From NCBI RefSeq assembly GCF_000420845.1, contig NZ_ATVS01000006.1:1-64000 (forward strand): a stretch of 64,000 bases of DNA, in the 5' to 3' direction. This document shows positions 34,488 to 44,852 of this stretch, piece after piece. The translations under genes and the position numbers were made by a program. Under the pieces are notes generated by a model. The model had not been told where the DNA came from. It saw only the letters and a program-made list of their open reading frames with translations, and did not search any database. The stretch is from Butyrivibrio sp. AE3009. GTDB taxonomy: Bacteria > Bacillota > Clostridia > Lachnospirales > Lachnospiraceae. Every line of letters starts with the position of its first letter. The stretch's first letter is position 1.

Positions 34488-35653
34488 CAGTCTGTTTTCC
34501 CATCATCTCTGTTTCTTCTCGGAGGCTTGGGCCCCATGAACTGATAAAAATAGGTCTTGAGCATTCCGTTGTAAATCTTCCTGTTCTTGTCGGCCTTCCT
34601 GCCTATATATTTCTCCGCCTGCTCGTAGCCGGTGATAAGGTACATGGACCAGGAATCAAGCGCCTTGTAGCGCTCTCCTATGGTTCTGTACAGTGCGGGA
34701 AGCTCCTTGGATTCTCCGATTCTCTCACCGTAGGGCGGGTTGGATATGATAAAGCCGTATTTCTTCCTATGGCTTAAGTCTGCAATGTCCCTGGCCTGGA
34801 AGTGGATCATGTTCTCAACTCCGGCCTTCCTGGCATTAATTCTGGCGATTTCGATCATCTCAGGGTCAATGTCATAGCCCTGGATATCTGTCTCGATATC
34901 GGTATTGATCTCGTCTCTTGCCTCATCTCTCACATCCTGCCAGTTCTTGGGCGTAATGATGTGTGTCCAACTCTCGGCTGTAAAATGCCTGTTCATGCCC
35001 GGCGCGATATTGGCTGCGATCATGGCTGCCTCTATAGGGAAGGTACCACTGCCGCAGAAGGGGTCCACAAGGATTCTGTCCGCATGCCAGGGTGTCAGCA
35101 TCAAAAGAGCTGCCGCCAGGTTCTCGGCTATGGGAGCCTTTGACTCCAGCTTACGATATCCTCTTTTGTGAAGGGAGTCTCCTGTGGTATCAAGGGCCAC
35201 GGTAACCTCATCCTTCATAAGGAACACCCTCACAGGGAAGTCCTGTCCGTCCTCCTTGAACCAGTCCGTGTGGTAGCTCTGTTTCATCCTCTCTACCATG
35301 GCTTTTTTCATAATGGACTGAATATCGGAGGGGCTAAAGAGTTTGCTCTTAACGCTGGAGGCTTTTTTCACCCAGAATCTGCCGTTCTCGGGGATGAATT
35401 CCTCCCAGGGGAGCGCTTTGGTTCCCTGGAAAAGATCCTCGAAGGTCTCGGCATGAAAACTTCCCACCTTGATAAGAATACGCTCTGCTGTTCTTAAGGC
35501 TATGTTGGCACGACAAACAGCGTCCTCATCACCGGCGAAGGTAATGCGGCCGTCTGCAGCCTCTGTAATATCGTAGCCGAGGTCAATTATTTCTTTTTTT
35601 AATACTGCTTCCAAACCAAAATGGCAGGGAGCTATAAGTTCCATCTTTCTCAT
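34487..35653 (-). CDS. THUMP-domain class I RNA methyltransferase (RlmL/YpsC-like)
   Basis: The 388-residue protein has an N-terminal ferredoxin-like/THUMP RNA-binding part (to about residue 165) and a Rossmann methyltransferase with DPFCGSGTFPIEAA (SAM loop) and the N6-adenine/guanine-type motif ISNPPYGERIG. Relatives in E. coli (RlmL N-terminal half) and B. subtilis (YpsC) methylate 23S rRNA guanine 2445. An ATG at 35653 or Met4 at 35644 may start; the predicted promoter leaves almost no leader. It heads the four-gene operon. Confidence 0.9.
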   Translation of the reverse strand: MRKMELIAPCHFGLEAVLKKEIIDLGYDITEAADGRITFAGDEDAVCRANIALRTAERILIKVGSFHAETFEDLFQGTKALPWEEFIPENGRFWVKKASSVKSKLFSPSDIQSIMKKAMVERMKQSYHTDWFKEDGQDFPVRVFLMKDEVTVALDTTGDSLHKRGYRKLESKAPIAENLAAALLMLTPWHADRILVDPFCGSGTFPIEAAMIAANIAPGMNRHFTAESWTHIITPKNWQDVRDEARDEINTDIETDIQGYDIDPEMIEIARINARKAGVENMIHFQARDIADLSHRKKYGFIISNPPYGERIGESKELPALYRTIGERYKALDSWSMYLITGYEQAEKYIGRKADKNRKIYNGMLKTYFYQFMGPKPPRRNRDDGKTD

Positions 35654-35661
35654 ATTTATCG

Positions 35662-35690
35662 ATTATAGCATAACCTACTGTTTAATTACA
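35662..35690 (-). promoter_or_regulatory. Promoter ahead of the RNA methyltransferase operon
   Basis: On the minus strand TGTAAT (35685-35690) and a perfect TATAAT (35662-35667) are 17 bases apart. Transcription would begin about 35655, at or next to the ATG at 35653. Confidence 0.55.
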
Positions 35691-35696
35691 GACAAA

Positions 35697-35741
35697 AGAA
35701 AAAGACGGCTCGCCATCAATTTGTTGATAGCAAGCCGCCTT
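35697..35741 (-). terminator. Intrinsic terminator after the giant pectinase gene
   Basis: On the minus strand GCGGCTTGCTATCAA pairs with TTGATGGCGAGCCGTC around a CAAA loop, followed by TTTTT. Confidence 0.85.
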
Positions 35742-35766
35742 TAAAACTACTTATTTATTGACTTGA

Positions 35767-38700
35767 TTATTTGGTTGCTGCCTTGGTGATCTTGAAGGTA
35801 ACGGTCTTGTATCCTGTGTACTCGCCCATTCCTCTAAGAACGTAGGTAGCTGTTCCCTGCTTAACATTGTTGTAGCAAAGAGCGATCTCATAATCTGTGC
35901 CTCTTACAAGATTCTTGGTTGCTACAGTCTTACCTGTTCTGGTCTCAGTGTAGAGCCTGATCTTGTCATCTGGTCTTACAGCGCTTCCTGTGTACTTCTG
36001 AGCAGAAATCTTAGCGCTCTTAACCTGTGAGAGCTTGTTAAGTGTTCTGATCTGGTATGTAGCAGAAGTCTCACCTGTGTATGCGCCTTTTCCTGTAACA
36101 ACAACCTTAACTTCGTTGTTGCCCTCAGTAAGAACAGTCTTGCTTGTGATCTCACTCTCGCCGTAGAAGAACTTAAGTGTATAATCTGTCTTCTCCTTAA
36201 GAGCCTTGCCGTTCTCATCATATACTACAGGCTTGGAAACAAGGTATTTGCCCTTGGCATTCTTCTTGATTGCCTTGTCTGTTGTAATAACAGTTGCCTT
36301 ATCAATGCCCTTAGTTGTGATCTCGAAGGTCTTTACTACAGATCCCTTGAAGTTCTTAAGACCTGTGATTGTTACATTAGGAGCCTTCTTACCTGTAAGT
36401 CCGATCTTGTTTGTTCCTGCATAGGTAAGCTTGTAATCAACACCCTCGCGAAGTGTATTCTCACCGAGCTTAACAACAGGTGCAGGCTTAACGCCGCCCT
36501 TTACATACTCTACAGGCTCGATAGGAGCTACTGTAGCGGCTGAAATATCAGCAGCTGCGATAGTGAATCTTGCAGTAAGAGTACCTGTTGTCTTCTGAGA
36601 CTCGATACCAGTTACGGTAACTGTTGCTGTACCCTTATTAATGTTTCCTGAATACTTAACTGTATATCTTGATGCATCGAGCTTCTCGCCCTTCTTAGCA
36701 CCCTTTCCTGTGTAAACAGTAACTTCAGGAGTCTTAGCTGTTCCGTCATATACATAAGCTGTTGTTGCAAGCTCAAGAGATTCTGACTTGATGTTAAACA
36801 GATCAAGTGCTGTCTTAACGATCTTCTGGCCCTTGCCGAATACAAGAACGTCTGCATTCTTGTACTCACCGTCGAAGTTACCAAGACCTGTGATGCTTAC
36901 AGGATAATGCTTAACTGTAATGTCATTGCCCTTTGCATCCTTCACTGTTGTGGTCTTAGGCTCTTCATCCCAGTTAACAACTACCTGGTAGTCCTTGCCT
37001 GCCTTAAGAGTCTTGCCCATGTAAACTACTGTTGCTGTTACCTTAGGATACTTCTTGTTTGCTTCCTTACCTGTCTCGTTAACAGCCTTGACAGCAACTG
37101 CTGCCTCAGCGATATCTGCAGGTACGATTCTGAAGGTCTCAACAGTCTTGCCCTTGTAGATTCCCTTGCCGGAAATGGTTACAACTGCTGTTCCTACATT
37201 TACATTGTTCTTGTATGCTACTGAGTAATCAACACCCTCTGCAAGGAGCTTGCCGTCATAATATACACTGAAGTCCTGAGTAAGCTTCTTACCTGTGTAG
37301 CTAATCTTGGTGCTGAAGTTCTCAAGCTCAAATCCGGGTACGCTCTGAGCTGCATCGTTAGCTGAACCTTCGATCTGTCTCTCATCAGCTACTGCTGTGT
37401 AAGCGCCGTCAAGTGCTGCTACAGCTGTGTCAACTCCTGCTGCTTCAAGAGCCTTAATACCTGTCTCTGAAAGCTTGAGGAAGTTGCCAAGATCGATACG
37501 TCCGTCTTCAGTTCTCATAGCTGCTGCCACTGCATAAGGATCATTTACATCAGCCTTAGGAGCTGCAAGTGCATCAATCTTATTGTTCTTGTCAAATACG
37601 AACCAGTCATCTGTAATTGTAACGCCGTCAGCGTTCTTACTAGCGCCGTCCATCCAGAAGAAGTTGTTCTTGCCGTATACTCTGGACTCATCCTGAGTTC
37701 CTCTGAGCTTGAAGTTCTCATTTGTCTCCTTACCGGTTGTACGATAAGAGATAACACCATTTACTAAATAATTTGTGTTAGCTGCGTCATTTGCATAAAG
37801 AGCTACGTTGTTAGCGCCGTTATTGAATGACATGCAGTTGTAAACCTGGATATCAGGGCCTGAGTTGGAATCAATACCCTTTGCCTTGTTGCCCCAAGCT
37901 ACTGAATTGATGAGCTTGTGTGCACCGGGCATGCTCTCGCCGCCCATCTTAAATCCGTTACCGTTACCTTCGTTCTTGCCGTCTACACCGTAGCCGTTTG
38001 CGAAAGCAACACAGTTCTGAATTGTTACCTGACCGATTGAACCGTTCTCAACCTTAGCGAAGAGATCCCATCCGTCATCAGCGTTGTTGTACGAGATACA
38101 TCCGTCAAATACGATACCCTCGCCGCAGGTAAGCTTAGCTGCGAATCCGTCTGCATCCTCATAGCCTGCATCAGCATTGCTAAAGGATGTACAGTTGAGG
38201 ATCAGGTCATAGGAAGGCCACTCATATTTGAGATATCTGCTTACCTGAATACCGGTGTTGCCGTTCTCATAGGTGCGGATGTCTTCAAGTGTATTATGGC
38301 TTCCGGCTAAAAGAATACCCTTATCGCCGTTTCCTGTCTTAGTAACATCAATGCCCTTGATATTCCAGTAGTTACCTGCAATGACAAATCCTGCTCCACC
38401 CTTGTCGGTATTGCGGCCGCCAAAATCAAGTACTGCTCTGCCGCCTTCAGCAACCATTGTTATAGGCTCTGCAGCGGTTCCGTCAATTCCTTTTTCAATA
38501 ACAAGTCCTGACTTAAGGTTGTAGGTACCGGGTGTCAGTACGATGGTCTGACCTGCCTGTACAAATTTTAATGCTGTGTAGATATCTACAGGAGCTTCTG
38601 CAGTTCCCTCTGCCTTTGCATCTCCATTGGGATCAACAAAGATCTTGTCTGAATCATTTACTGTCTGATACTTAACATTGTGTTCGAATGTAAATGTATC

Positions 38701-41700
38701 ATAATTAGAAAGCTTCTGATACTTATCGCCGCCGGGATTGAAGTTCTTGTTAGGCGTGAAGGTTACTGTGAACTTATTGTCACCCTTCTCAAGTCTTACA
38801 TTTACCTTCTTTACAGCGCCGGCTTTAACCTTCTGCCTGTCAACGACAGCATAACCTGTCTCATCTGTGATTGTAAGTACGCCGTCAGCATTTCCTGAGT
38901 AGCTAAGCTCATACTTTGCAGTATTTGAATACTCAGGTGAAATAACCTTGTAGCTAGGCTCTACATATGTGGGCTCCTTGGGCTCAGCCTTAGCATCCTT
39001 GGAAGGATCGATAACCTTGAGCTCGATATCACTGAAGGTTACCTTGAAGGTTCTTGCAGCAAAGAATCCAACATATACATACTTGGAATCAAGCTTGTTA
39101 AGAGCCTTGGTATCGTAGTACTTCACAGTCTTAAGAACATTGCCTTCGTTATCAAGATAGCTTACGAAGTAACCTGTGTTGTTCTTCTGGATACGAAGAG
39201 TTACCTCTGTGAGAGGATTCTCAACTGTTCCCTTAACTGATCCTGAAGCTTCCTTAGCAAAGAGGTTGTAGGTTCCGGGGCCCATATCACCGCAGCTTGT
39301 CTCAAGAGGAGTCATCTTGCTTGAGAAGAATTCCTTAACTGCTGCAGAGTCATTAGCCTCAAGTCTCTCAAGGTTAGAAGGTGTAACACCGATCTTTTCC
39401 TGAGATCCAAGACCAAGCTTCATGGAAATCTTATCTGCTGTATCAACGTTTGTTACAGCATGATTTGCTCTGTCATAGTAGTACTCAACCTTGGTAGCTG
39501 TTGCCATGTAAGAGTTGTTCCAGAATGTAGCGGCATTACCGTTGACGCCAACTCTGTCGGCTGCCATAAGACCAAAGCCTTCCTGGCCGTTAGTGAAGGT
39601 CCAGGTATCAATGGTTGCCTTCGCTGTGAGAGTGAAGTTCTTGTTGGCAGGAACAGCTGTGTAGTAGAAAGCAAGTCCGTCTGTTGATGCAGGAACAAGC
39701 TTACCCTTGTTGCCGGTGTTCCAAACTGTTACGGAACCGTTCTCATTGGCTGTAAAGCCTGCATTTGATCCCTTGGTAACGCCGGTACCGAATGCTGAGA
39801 ATACCCACTCTGTCTCAGCTTCTTTTGTTACATTAACTTCAAATGTGTTGGCCTTGGTGGTCTCTTCTCCTCTTACTGCCACAAGAGAGATTTCGTAGGT
39901 ATGTCCTGCTGTAAGGCCCTTGAATACGTGTGTATATTCTGTTGAATCATTTGCGTCAGCATTCGTAAGTGTGAATTTCTTCTCAACAGGCTTCTTCTTG
40001 GAGTCTGTCTTGTCAGTAGCTGTAAGAACATATCCTGTTGCTTCAGGTACTGAATAGAAGTTAACCTTAACATTTCCCTTGCCCTGGTTTACTACATTCT
40101 TAAACTCGGGAGTTACAAGAGGAAGTACAAATTCAAATGCGTCTGATACTGCGCTTGTCTTAACTGTCTCCTCATCTTCTCTTGAAAGAGTAGCTGAGAA
40201 TGTGTATTTTCCTGACTTAGCAGGAGAGAATGTAAATGTGAACTCTGTCTTAGCAGCTGTTGAGCCAAGAGTCTTAACTTCCTTGCCCTCGCTGTCAAAC
40301 ATTGTTACATCAAGTCTGTCTCCGCCGTCTACACCAATCTCTGATGTTACGTTAACAACTACGTTGTTTGCATTAGTCTCATCAAGAGTTACGTTTGTGA
40401 TAGCAGGAGCTGCAACACTCTCCCACTCTGCTCTCTTGATCTCTTCGGGCTCTGAGCCCTCTGTTACTTCAACCTTGAAGATATAGTTATTAACCTCATC
40501 ACCGCCAATGTAATATGTTCCGGCATTCTCAATCTTAAATGTTGAGAAATAAGGCTTATTTGATGTAGTTGCAACATCTGTAGCAGCAAGCTTCTGTCCT
40601 TCTGAATTAAGGAGTGCCATCTGGTACGCATCTTTGTTTGCCACCCACCAGATCTTCACATCAGCTTCGCCGGAAGTTGTGAATCCAATAGCATTCTTAG
40701 CCTGTCCGTCAACGATTGTGGGCTTACCGCCAAAGTTGATTCTCTGAGCGGCTTCATAACCATCTTCCCATGTTTTAGCACTTGTAGCATCAATCTTGGA
40801 TTTTGCACTGTAGTAAAGTGTGAAGTAATCTTCTGTTCCGGCCTTCTCTGACTTTCCGTCGTTTGCTTCATTTGCTGCAAAAGCGGTAAGATTCTTACTT
40901 TCCAAATCATATGCAACAGGTGCCGCAACCTTATCCTCTGTTACAACAATCTTGAAGATGTAGTTGTTAACCTCATCACCGCCAAGATAATATGTTCCTG
41001 CTTCATCAACTCTAAATGTTGAGAAATAAGGCAGATTTGATGTTGTTGTGACATTTGTAGCTGCGAGCTTCTGTCCTTCTGAATTAAGAAGTGCCATCTG
41101 GTATGTATCTTTGTTTGCTACCCACCAGATCTTTACATCAGCGGCATTGGAGGTAGTAAACTTAACTGCATTTTTAGCCTGTCCATCGACAATTGTGGGC
41201 TTACCACCAAAGTTAATTCTCTGAGCGGCTTCATAACCATCTTCCCACTTTTTAGCACTGGTAGCATCAATCTTAGATTTAGCGCTGTAGAAAAGTGTGA
41301 AGTAATCTTCTGTTCCGGCCTTCTCTGACTTTCCGTCGTTTGCTTCATTTGCTGCAAAAGCTGTAAGAGCTGAAGACTCAAGTACGAACTCTGTTGTCTC
41401 TGAAGGCTCTGCAGGTGTAGGCTCTTCGGGCTCTTCAACTACAGGCTCTTCCTGGCTGCTTCCATCAGGGAATACGATCTTCATATCAGCATTGTTTGCT
41501 GTGAAAGGATCCCAATCGCCAAGGAATGCAGCAACTGTGATTGCCTTGCCATCTGCAAGAACTGCTTCCTTAGGCTGCTGAACCCATGCAGCACGGGCTG
41601 CGCTGTTGTTCTCGCCTGATACTTCGAAAGTACCGTACTCAACGTTTCTTGCTGACTCTCCGCCAAGGGTTGTGTTCCAGCCTACAGGCTGAATAAGTGA

Positions 41701-44700
41701 TGTCTTGGCTGTCTCGTCATAAGCGCCATCCTTCCAGCTTGTTGCCTCGACTACGGTGTCGAAGAATACAACCTCAGAAGTGTTAGCCTGCCAAGGTCTT
41801 CCGAACTGACCGGGCTTTGATGTATAAGCAGATGCTGTGTCTACTCCCGGAGTTGTGGACTTAACTGTACAGTTGTACATAAGGTATCCACGAGTAGAAT
41901 TGCTCTTCTGCTGAGGAGCTGTGATATAAGCTACATCGTTCTTATCTTCGCTTGTGTTAAGTACGAGATCGCACTTAGCAAATACTGCTGTCATAGCACC
42001 GAAGATATAGTCTGTTCCGCCGTAAACCGCACAGTTGTAGAAAGCTGCTGTGGTTTTCTCATGGCCATAAAGAGTGTCCTGACGTCCGATTATACGGCAC
42101 CCCTCAAAATAAGCCTCTGTCGCAGAACCTGTAAGAGCAAGAGCTGCAGCTCTCTCTACATATTTTTTATCCTGAACCTTAGTATCGCCGGCAGCCATTG
42201 TATTTCTGGCTACAGCGCCTTCCTTAACACTGCTCTGAGGAACGATAACATCCTCTGTAGCCTTCTGTGACATATACTGGTTAAAAGAGTTCTCGAAGAT
42301 AATGTTCCTTGCTTCGAATCCGGCAGCATCGATAACTACTGAAGCATTCCAGTAAGTAGCTGTGCCTGAACCGGGATTGATAACTGTTGTATAACCGTTA
42401 GCCTTGTTTGTTGCAAGAACTTCCTCATCATACTTGTAAGAGTTGTTCATGCTGTAGTAGGTGTAGCCATGTCCATAGTACCAGGTTACACGAACTGCAT
42501 TCTCATCAATGTCAACGCCCTTATTCTTAAGTGTGTTTGTAGGTGTAGCGCTGGCATTCTCAAGTGTTACATTGGGAACATCAACAACGAGCATCTCCTC
42601 GTAGTTGCCGGGCTCAACCTTGATGGTTACTCTCTCGCCGTCTTTTCTGTTCATAAGGCGAACAGCTGCAAGAGCTTCGTTAATTGTTGCGAACTCTGCC
42701 TTCTCAGATGAACCTACAAGGAGCTCTGCCCTGTACTCTGTCTGATAAACAGTTTCGATTTTTGTAATGTATGACTGGCCCATTACTGTAATATCTACAG
42801 TTCCTGCACCGCCATTGTAGTCATATGTAAATGTATCATTCTGAGATGTAGAACCGGTCTTCTGATTAACTGAAGGCTCATTCTCATTCTCAAAATAGAA
42901 TGAATACTGATAGTTAGCTGTTACCTTGATCTGGCAGGCACCCTTAACAGGAACAGAGATTTTGCCGGCTCCGCTATAAAGATAAACGCCATTATGAGAT
43001 CTTCCGTTTGTCCATGAAAGACCGTTATAGTTACCCTCCACAGCATTGGCAAACTTAGCAGTAAATGCAGCATCACTGAAATCCCATACTGTGATATCAG
43101 ATGCAAAACCAATTTCCTTAGTTACATCAGCGCCCTTTACTACAAGGTCGCTTGTAAGCTTCTGAACAAAAGCACCTGCGTTTGAAACCTCAACTACATA
43201 CTGACCATCTCTGAGGGCGATGTCCTTAGTTCCTGTGAACTTATAAACATAGCCGTCTGCAACGAAGTCATTTTCCACATTAAGTCTTGTGAATGTGAAA
43301 ACAGCCTCGGCAAGATCCTCTGCTGTAGCCCCCTTAGGAAGGATTGTTACATTATATAAAGGCTTATGCTGGAACTCGATCGCGAGATCCTCTGAGTCCT
43401 TGGAAACTGAAACCTCTTTTGTAATAAGGTCATAGTCCTCAACTGCAGCATAGCTCTCTGTTACTGTGTCTTCCTTATCAGCAACAAGAACATCGTACTT
43501 AACATCCTTCTGAAGCTTAACTTCATAGGTGATGCCATCAGTGCCTGTTGCAAGCTGGATCTGAGGTACATATACTGAAGTTTCGTCCTGAGGAACGAAC
43601 TTGAATTCTGCAGCTGCCATGAAGTCAGCTGCGTCCTTGTCCTCAATGCCTGTAACCTTACCTGAAGCAGTTACAAGAGTGATGCCTTCAACTACAACAT
43701 TCATCTCTGCATCTGCGCTGAGGTTAACAGTCTTGTCAGACTTGATAACATACTCATCTGCACCGGCAAGGCTTACTTCATAATCAAAGCCCTCTGCAAG
43801 CTTGGCAGTGAACTTGCCATCAGCTACAGTTGCCTTAACTACGTTGCCATTCTTTGTATTGGTAAATACAAGGTCAAAAGAGCCTACGCCCTTGAAGCCT
43901 TCTACTGTACCTGTAAGTGTAGCGTACTTAGCATGCTCACGATATACTCTTGCTACGCAAAGCTTCTCGGTAGCTGAGTAGATCTTGTACTTGGCAGTCT
44001 GTGAAGGATAGAAAACAGCCTTAGAAGCGCCGCTTCCACCTACATAACCAAATACAGAATCATCGGTAGCATCAGTCATGTTCTTGAAATGGATCTGAGA
44101 ATCAGTTCCATTACTGGAAACATAAGCTGTGATGATGTCATCAGCCTGACACTCAAGAGCTACATAAACTGCATCTGTTGAGCTCTTGTTTGAATAGATG
44201 TAACCACTGTAAACGTTACCCTCTGAATCCGTAAGTGACTTCTCATCATAGTGAGTAAGCTCCAGATTAGTTGTTCTGAGTCTGTGTGTTGTGGAGTATC
44301 CGCCGTCCTCAAATACGAAATCTCCGTCATCAACAGAGAATGATGCCAGATTAACGCCCTTGGTTCCGGGGGCGGCAGAATAAAATCCGTTGATGGTATC
44401 AACATCAAGTCTGTTGTTGTAAGCCTCTCCCAGGTTCTCTGCCCCGAGATCCCAGACATCTGTCTTGGACTCGTCAAAAGAGCGGGAAGCAGCTTCATTC
44501 TTCTCATCAGAAGTATCATCCGGTGTTGTATCCTCAGTTGTTTCTTCCGTAGAAGCATCAGTTACTGCGTCCTCATCCAGGAACTCAAGATCTGTCTCAG
44601 AATCATCTTCTGAGGTAAGATCGATGACTTCCTCGTCAAGTTCCAACAGTTCCGGGTCTTCCTCAGCGAAAGCTGTGGAACCTGGCATGCCTGCGGAAAT

Positions 44701-44784
44701 ACCGGAAAACGCCATTGCTGCAGATAACACTGTAGCCATAGTCTTGGCACCGACAGTGTTCCTCCAATTCCTCTTCCTTACCAT
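35767..44784 (-). CDS. Giant secreted pectinesterase (CE8) / pectate lyase (PL9) multidomain protein
   Basis: The 3005-residue protein starts at 44784 (GGAGG 10 bases upstream) with a basic signal peptide and an acidic Thr/Asp/Glu linker. Ig-like and carbohydrate-binding-like modules come first. A CE8 pectin methylesterase (about 720-1125) follows, with GRQDTLYGH near 900, DYIFG and GRPW. Two nearly identical modules (about 1132-1450), Fn3-like domains (to about 1650) and a beta-sandwich (about 1660-1925) lead to a PL9-type right-handed beta-helix (about 2045-2420; DADGFAAKLTCGEG, YNNADDGWDLF, NGFKMGG). Five or six Ig-like repeats of about 85 residues end the protein. No LPXTG or SLH motif is present. 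It should demethylate and then cleave pectin outside the cell. Confidence 0.9.
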   Translation of the reverse strand: MVRKRNWRNTVGAKTMATVLSAAMAFSGISAGMPGSTAFAEEDPELLELDEEVIDLTSEDDSETDLEFLDEDAVTDASTEETTEDTTPDDTSDEKNEAASRSFDESKTDVWDLGAENLGEAYNNRLDVDTINGFYSAAPGTKGVNLASFSVDDGDFVFEDGGYSTTHRLRTTNLELTHYDEKSLTDSEGNVYSGYIYSNKSSTDAVYVALECQADDIITAYVSSNGTDSQIHFKNMTDATDDSVFGYVGGSGASKAVFYPSQTAKYKIYSATEKLCVARVYREHAKYATLTGTVEGFKGVGSFDLVFTNTKNGNVVKATVADGKFTAKLAEGFDYEVSLAGADEYVIKSDKTVNLSADAEMNVVVEGITLVTASGKVTGIEDKDAADFMAAAEFKFVPQDETSVYVPQIQLATGTDGITYEVKLQKDVKYDVLVADKEDTVTESYAAVEDYDLITKEVSVSKDSEDLAIEFQHKPLYNVTILPKGATAEDLAEAVFTFTRLNVENDFVADGYVYKFTGTKDIALRDGQYVVEVSNAGAFVQKLTSDLVVKGADVTKEIGFASDITVWDFSDAAFTAKFANAVEGNYNGLSWTNGRSHNGVYLYSGAGKISVPVKGACQIKVTANYQYSFYFENENEPSVNQKTGSTSQNDTFTYDYNGGAGTVDITVMGQSYITKIETVYQTEYRAELLVGSSEKAEFATINEALAAVRLMNRKDGERVTIKVEPGNYEEMLVVDVPNVTLENASATPTNTLKNKGVDIDENAVRVTWYYGHGYTYYSMNNSYKYDEEVLATNKANGYTTVINPGSGTATYWNASVVIDAAGFEARNIIFENSFNQYMSQKATEDVIVPQSSVKEGAVARNTMAAGDTKVQDKKYVERAAALALTGSATEAYFEGCRIIGRQDTLYGHEKTTAAFYNCAVYGGTDYIFGAMTAVFAKCDLVLNTSEDKNDVAYITAPQQKSNSTRGYLMYNCTVKSTTPGVDTASAYTSKPGQFGRPWQANTSEVVFFDTVVEATSWKDGAYDETAKTSLIQPVGWNTTLGGESARNVEYGTFEVSGENNSAARAAWVQQPKEAVLADGKAITVAAFLGDWDPFTANNADMKIVFPDGSSQEEPVVEEPEEPTPAEPSETTEFVLESSALTAFAANEANDGKSEKAGTEDYFTLFYSAKSKIDATSAKKWEDGYEAAQRINFGGKPTIVDGQAKNAVKFTTSNAADVKIWWVANKDTYQMALLNSEGQKLAATNVTTTSNLPYFSTFRVDEAGTYYLGGDEVNNYIFKIVVTEDKVAAPVAYDLESKNLTAFAANEANDGKSEKAGTEDYFTLYYSAKSKIDATSAKTWEDGYEAAQRINFGGKPTIVDGQAKNAIGFTTSGEADVKIWWVANKDAYQMALLNSEGQKLAATDVATTSNKPYFSTFKIENAGTYYIGGDEVNNYIFKVEVTEGSEPEEIKRAEWESVAAPAITNVTLDETNANNVVVNVTSEIGVDGGDRLDVTMFDSEGKEVKTLGSTAAKTEFTFTFSPAKSGKYTFSATLSREDEETVKTSAVSDAFEFVLPLVTPEFKNVVNQGKGNVKVNFYSVPEATGYVLTATDKTDSKKKPVEKKFTLTNADANDSTEYTHVFKGLTAGHTYEISLVAVRGEETTKANTFEVNVTKEAETEWVFSAFGTGVTKGSNAGFTANENGSVTVWNTGNKGKLVPASTDGLAFYYTAVPANKNFTLTAKATIDTWTFTNGQEGFGLMAADRVGVNGNAATFWNNSYMATATKVEYYYDRANHAVTNVDTADKISMKLGLGSQEKIGVTPSNLERLEANDSAAVKEFFSSKMTPLETSCGDMGPGTYNLFAKEASGSVKGTVENPLTEVTLRIQKNNTGYFVSYLDNEGNVLKTVKYYDTKALNKLDSKYVYVGFFAARTFKVTFSDIELKVIDPSKDAKAEPKEPTYVEPSYKVISPEYSNTAKYELSYSGNADGVLTITDETGYAVVDRQKVKAGAVKKVNVRLEKGDNKFTVTFTPNKNFNPGGDKYQKLSNYDTFTFEHNVKYQTVNDSDKIFVDPNGDAKAEGTAEAPVDIYTALKFVQAGQTIVLTPGTYNLKSGLVIEKGIDGTAAEPITMVAEGGRAVLDFGGRNTDKGGAGFVIAGNYWNIKGIDVTKTGNGDKGILLAGSHNTLEDIRTYENGNTGIQVSRYLKYEWPSYDLILNCTSFSNADAGYEDADGFAAKLTCGEGIVFDGCISYNNADDGWDLFAKVENGSIGQVTIQNCVAFANGYGVDGKNEGNGNGFKMGGESMPGAHKLINSVAWGNKAKGIDSNSGPDIQVYNCMSFNNGANNVALYANDAANTNYLVNGVISYRTTGKETNENFKLRGTQDESRVYGKNNFFWMDGASKNADGVTITDDWFVFDKNNKIDALAAPKADVNDPYAVAAAMRTEDGRIDLGNFLKLSETGIKALEAAGVDTAVAALDGAYTAVADERQIEGSANDAAQSVPGFELENFSTKISYTGKKLTQDFSVYYDGKLLAEGVDYSVAYKNNVNVGTAVVTISGKGIYKGKTVETFRIVPADIAEAAVAVKAVNETGKEANKKYPKVTATVVYMGKTLKAGKDYQVVVNWDEEPKTTTVKDAKGNDITVKHYPVSITGLGNFDGEYKNADVLVFGKGQKIVKTALDLFNIKSESLELATTAYVYDGTAKTPEVTVYTGKGAKKGEKLDASRYTVKYSGNINKGTATVTVTGIESQKTTGTLTARFTIAAADISAATVAPIEPVEYVKGGVKPAPVVKLGENTLREGVDYKLTYAGTNKIGLTGKKAPNVTITGLKNFKGSVVKTFEITTKGIDKATVITTDKAIKKNAKGKYLVSKPVVYDENGKALKEKTDYTLKFFYGESEITSKTVLTEGNNEVKVVVTGKGAYTGETSATYQIRTLNKLSQVKSAKISAQKYTGSAVRPDDKIRLYTETRTGKTVATKNLVRGTDYEIALCYNNVKQGTATYVLRGMGEYTGYKTVTFKITKAATK
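40440..41395 (-). repeat. Tandem duplication of a carbohydrate-binding-like module inside the pectinase
   Basis: Two consecutive copies of about 155 codons (about 41395-40910 and 40909-40440) share long identical runs such as LTAFAANEANDGKSEKAGTE, YEAAQRINFGGKPTIVDGQ and GGDEVNNYIFK. The encoded modules differ at only a small share of positions, far less than any other part of the protein, pointing to a recent duplication. Confidence 0.88.
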
Positions 44785-44852
44785 GTGTGTTGTTCCTCCC
44801 ATTAAAACAAAACAATTTTCACTCCGGATGCAAGTTTATACTTATTTAATAA

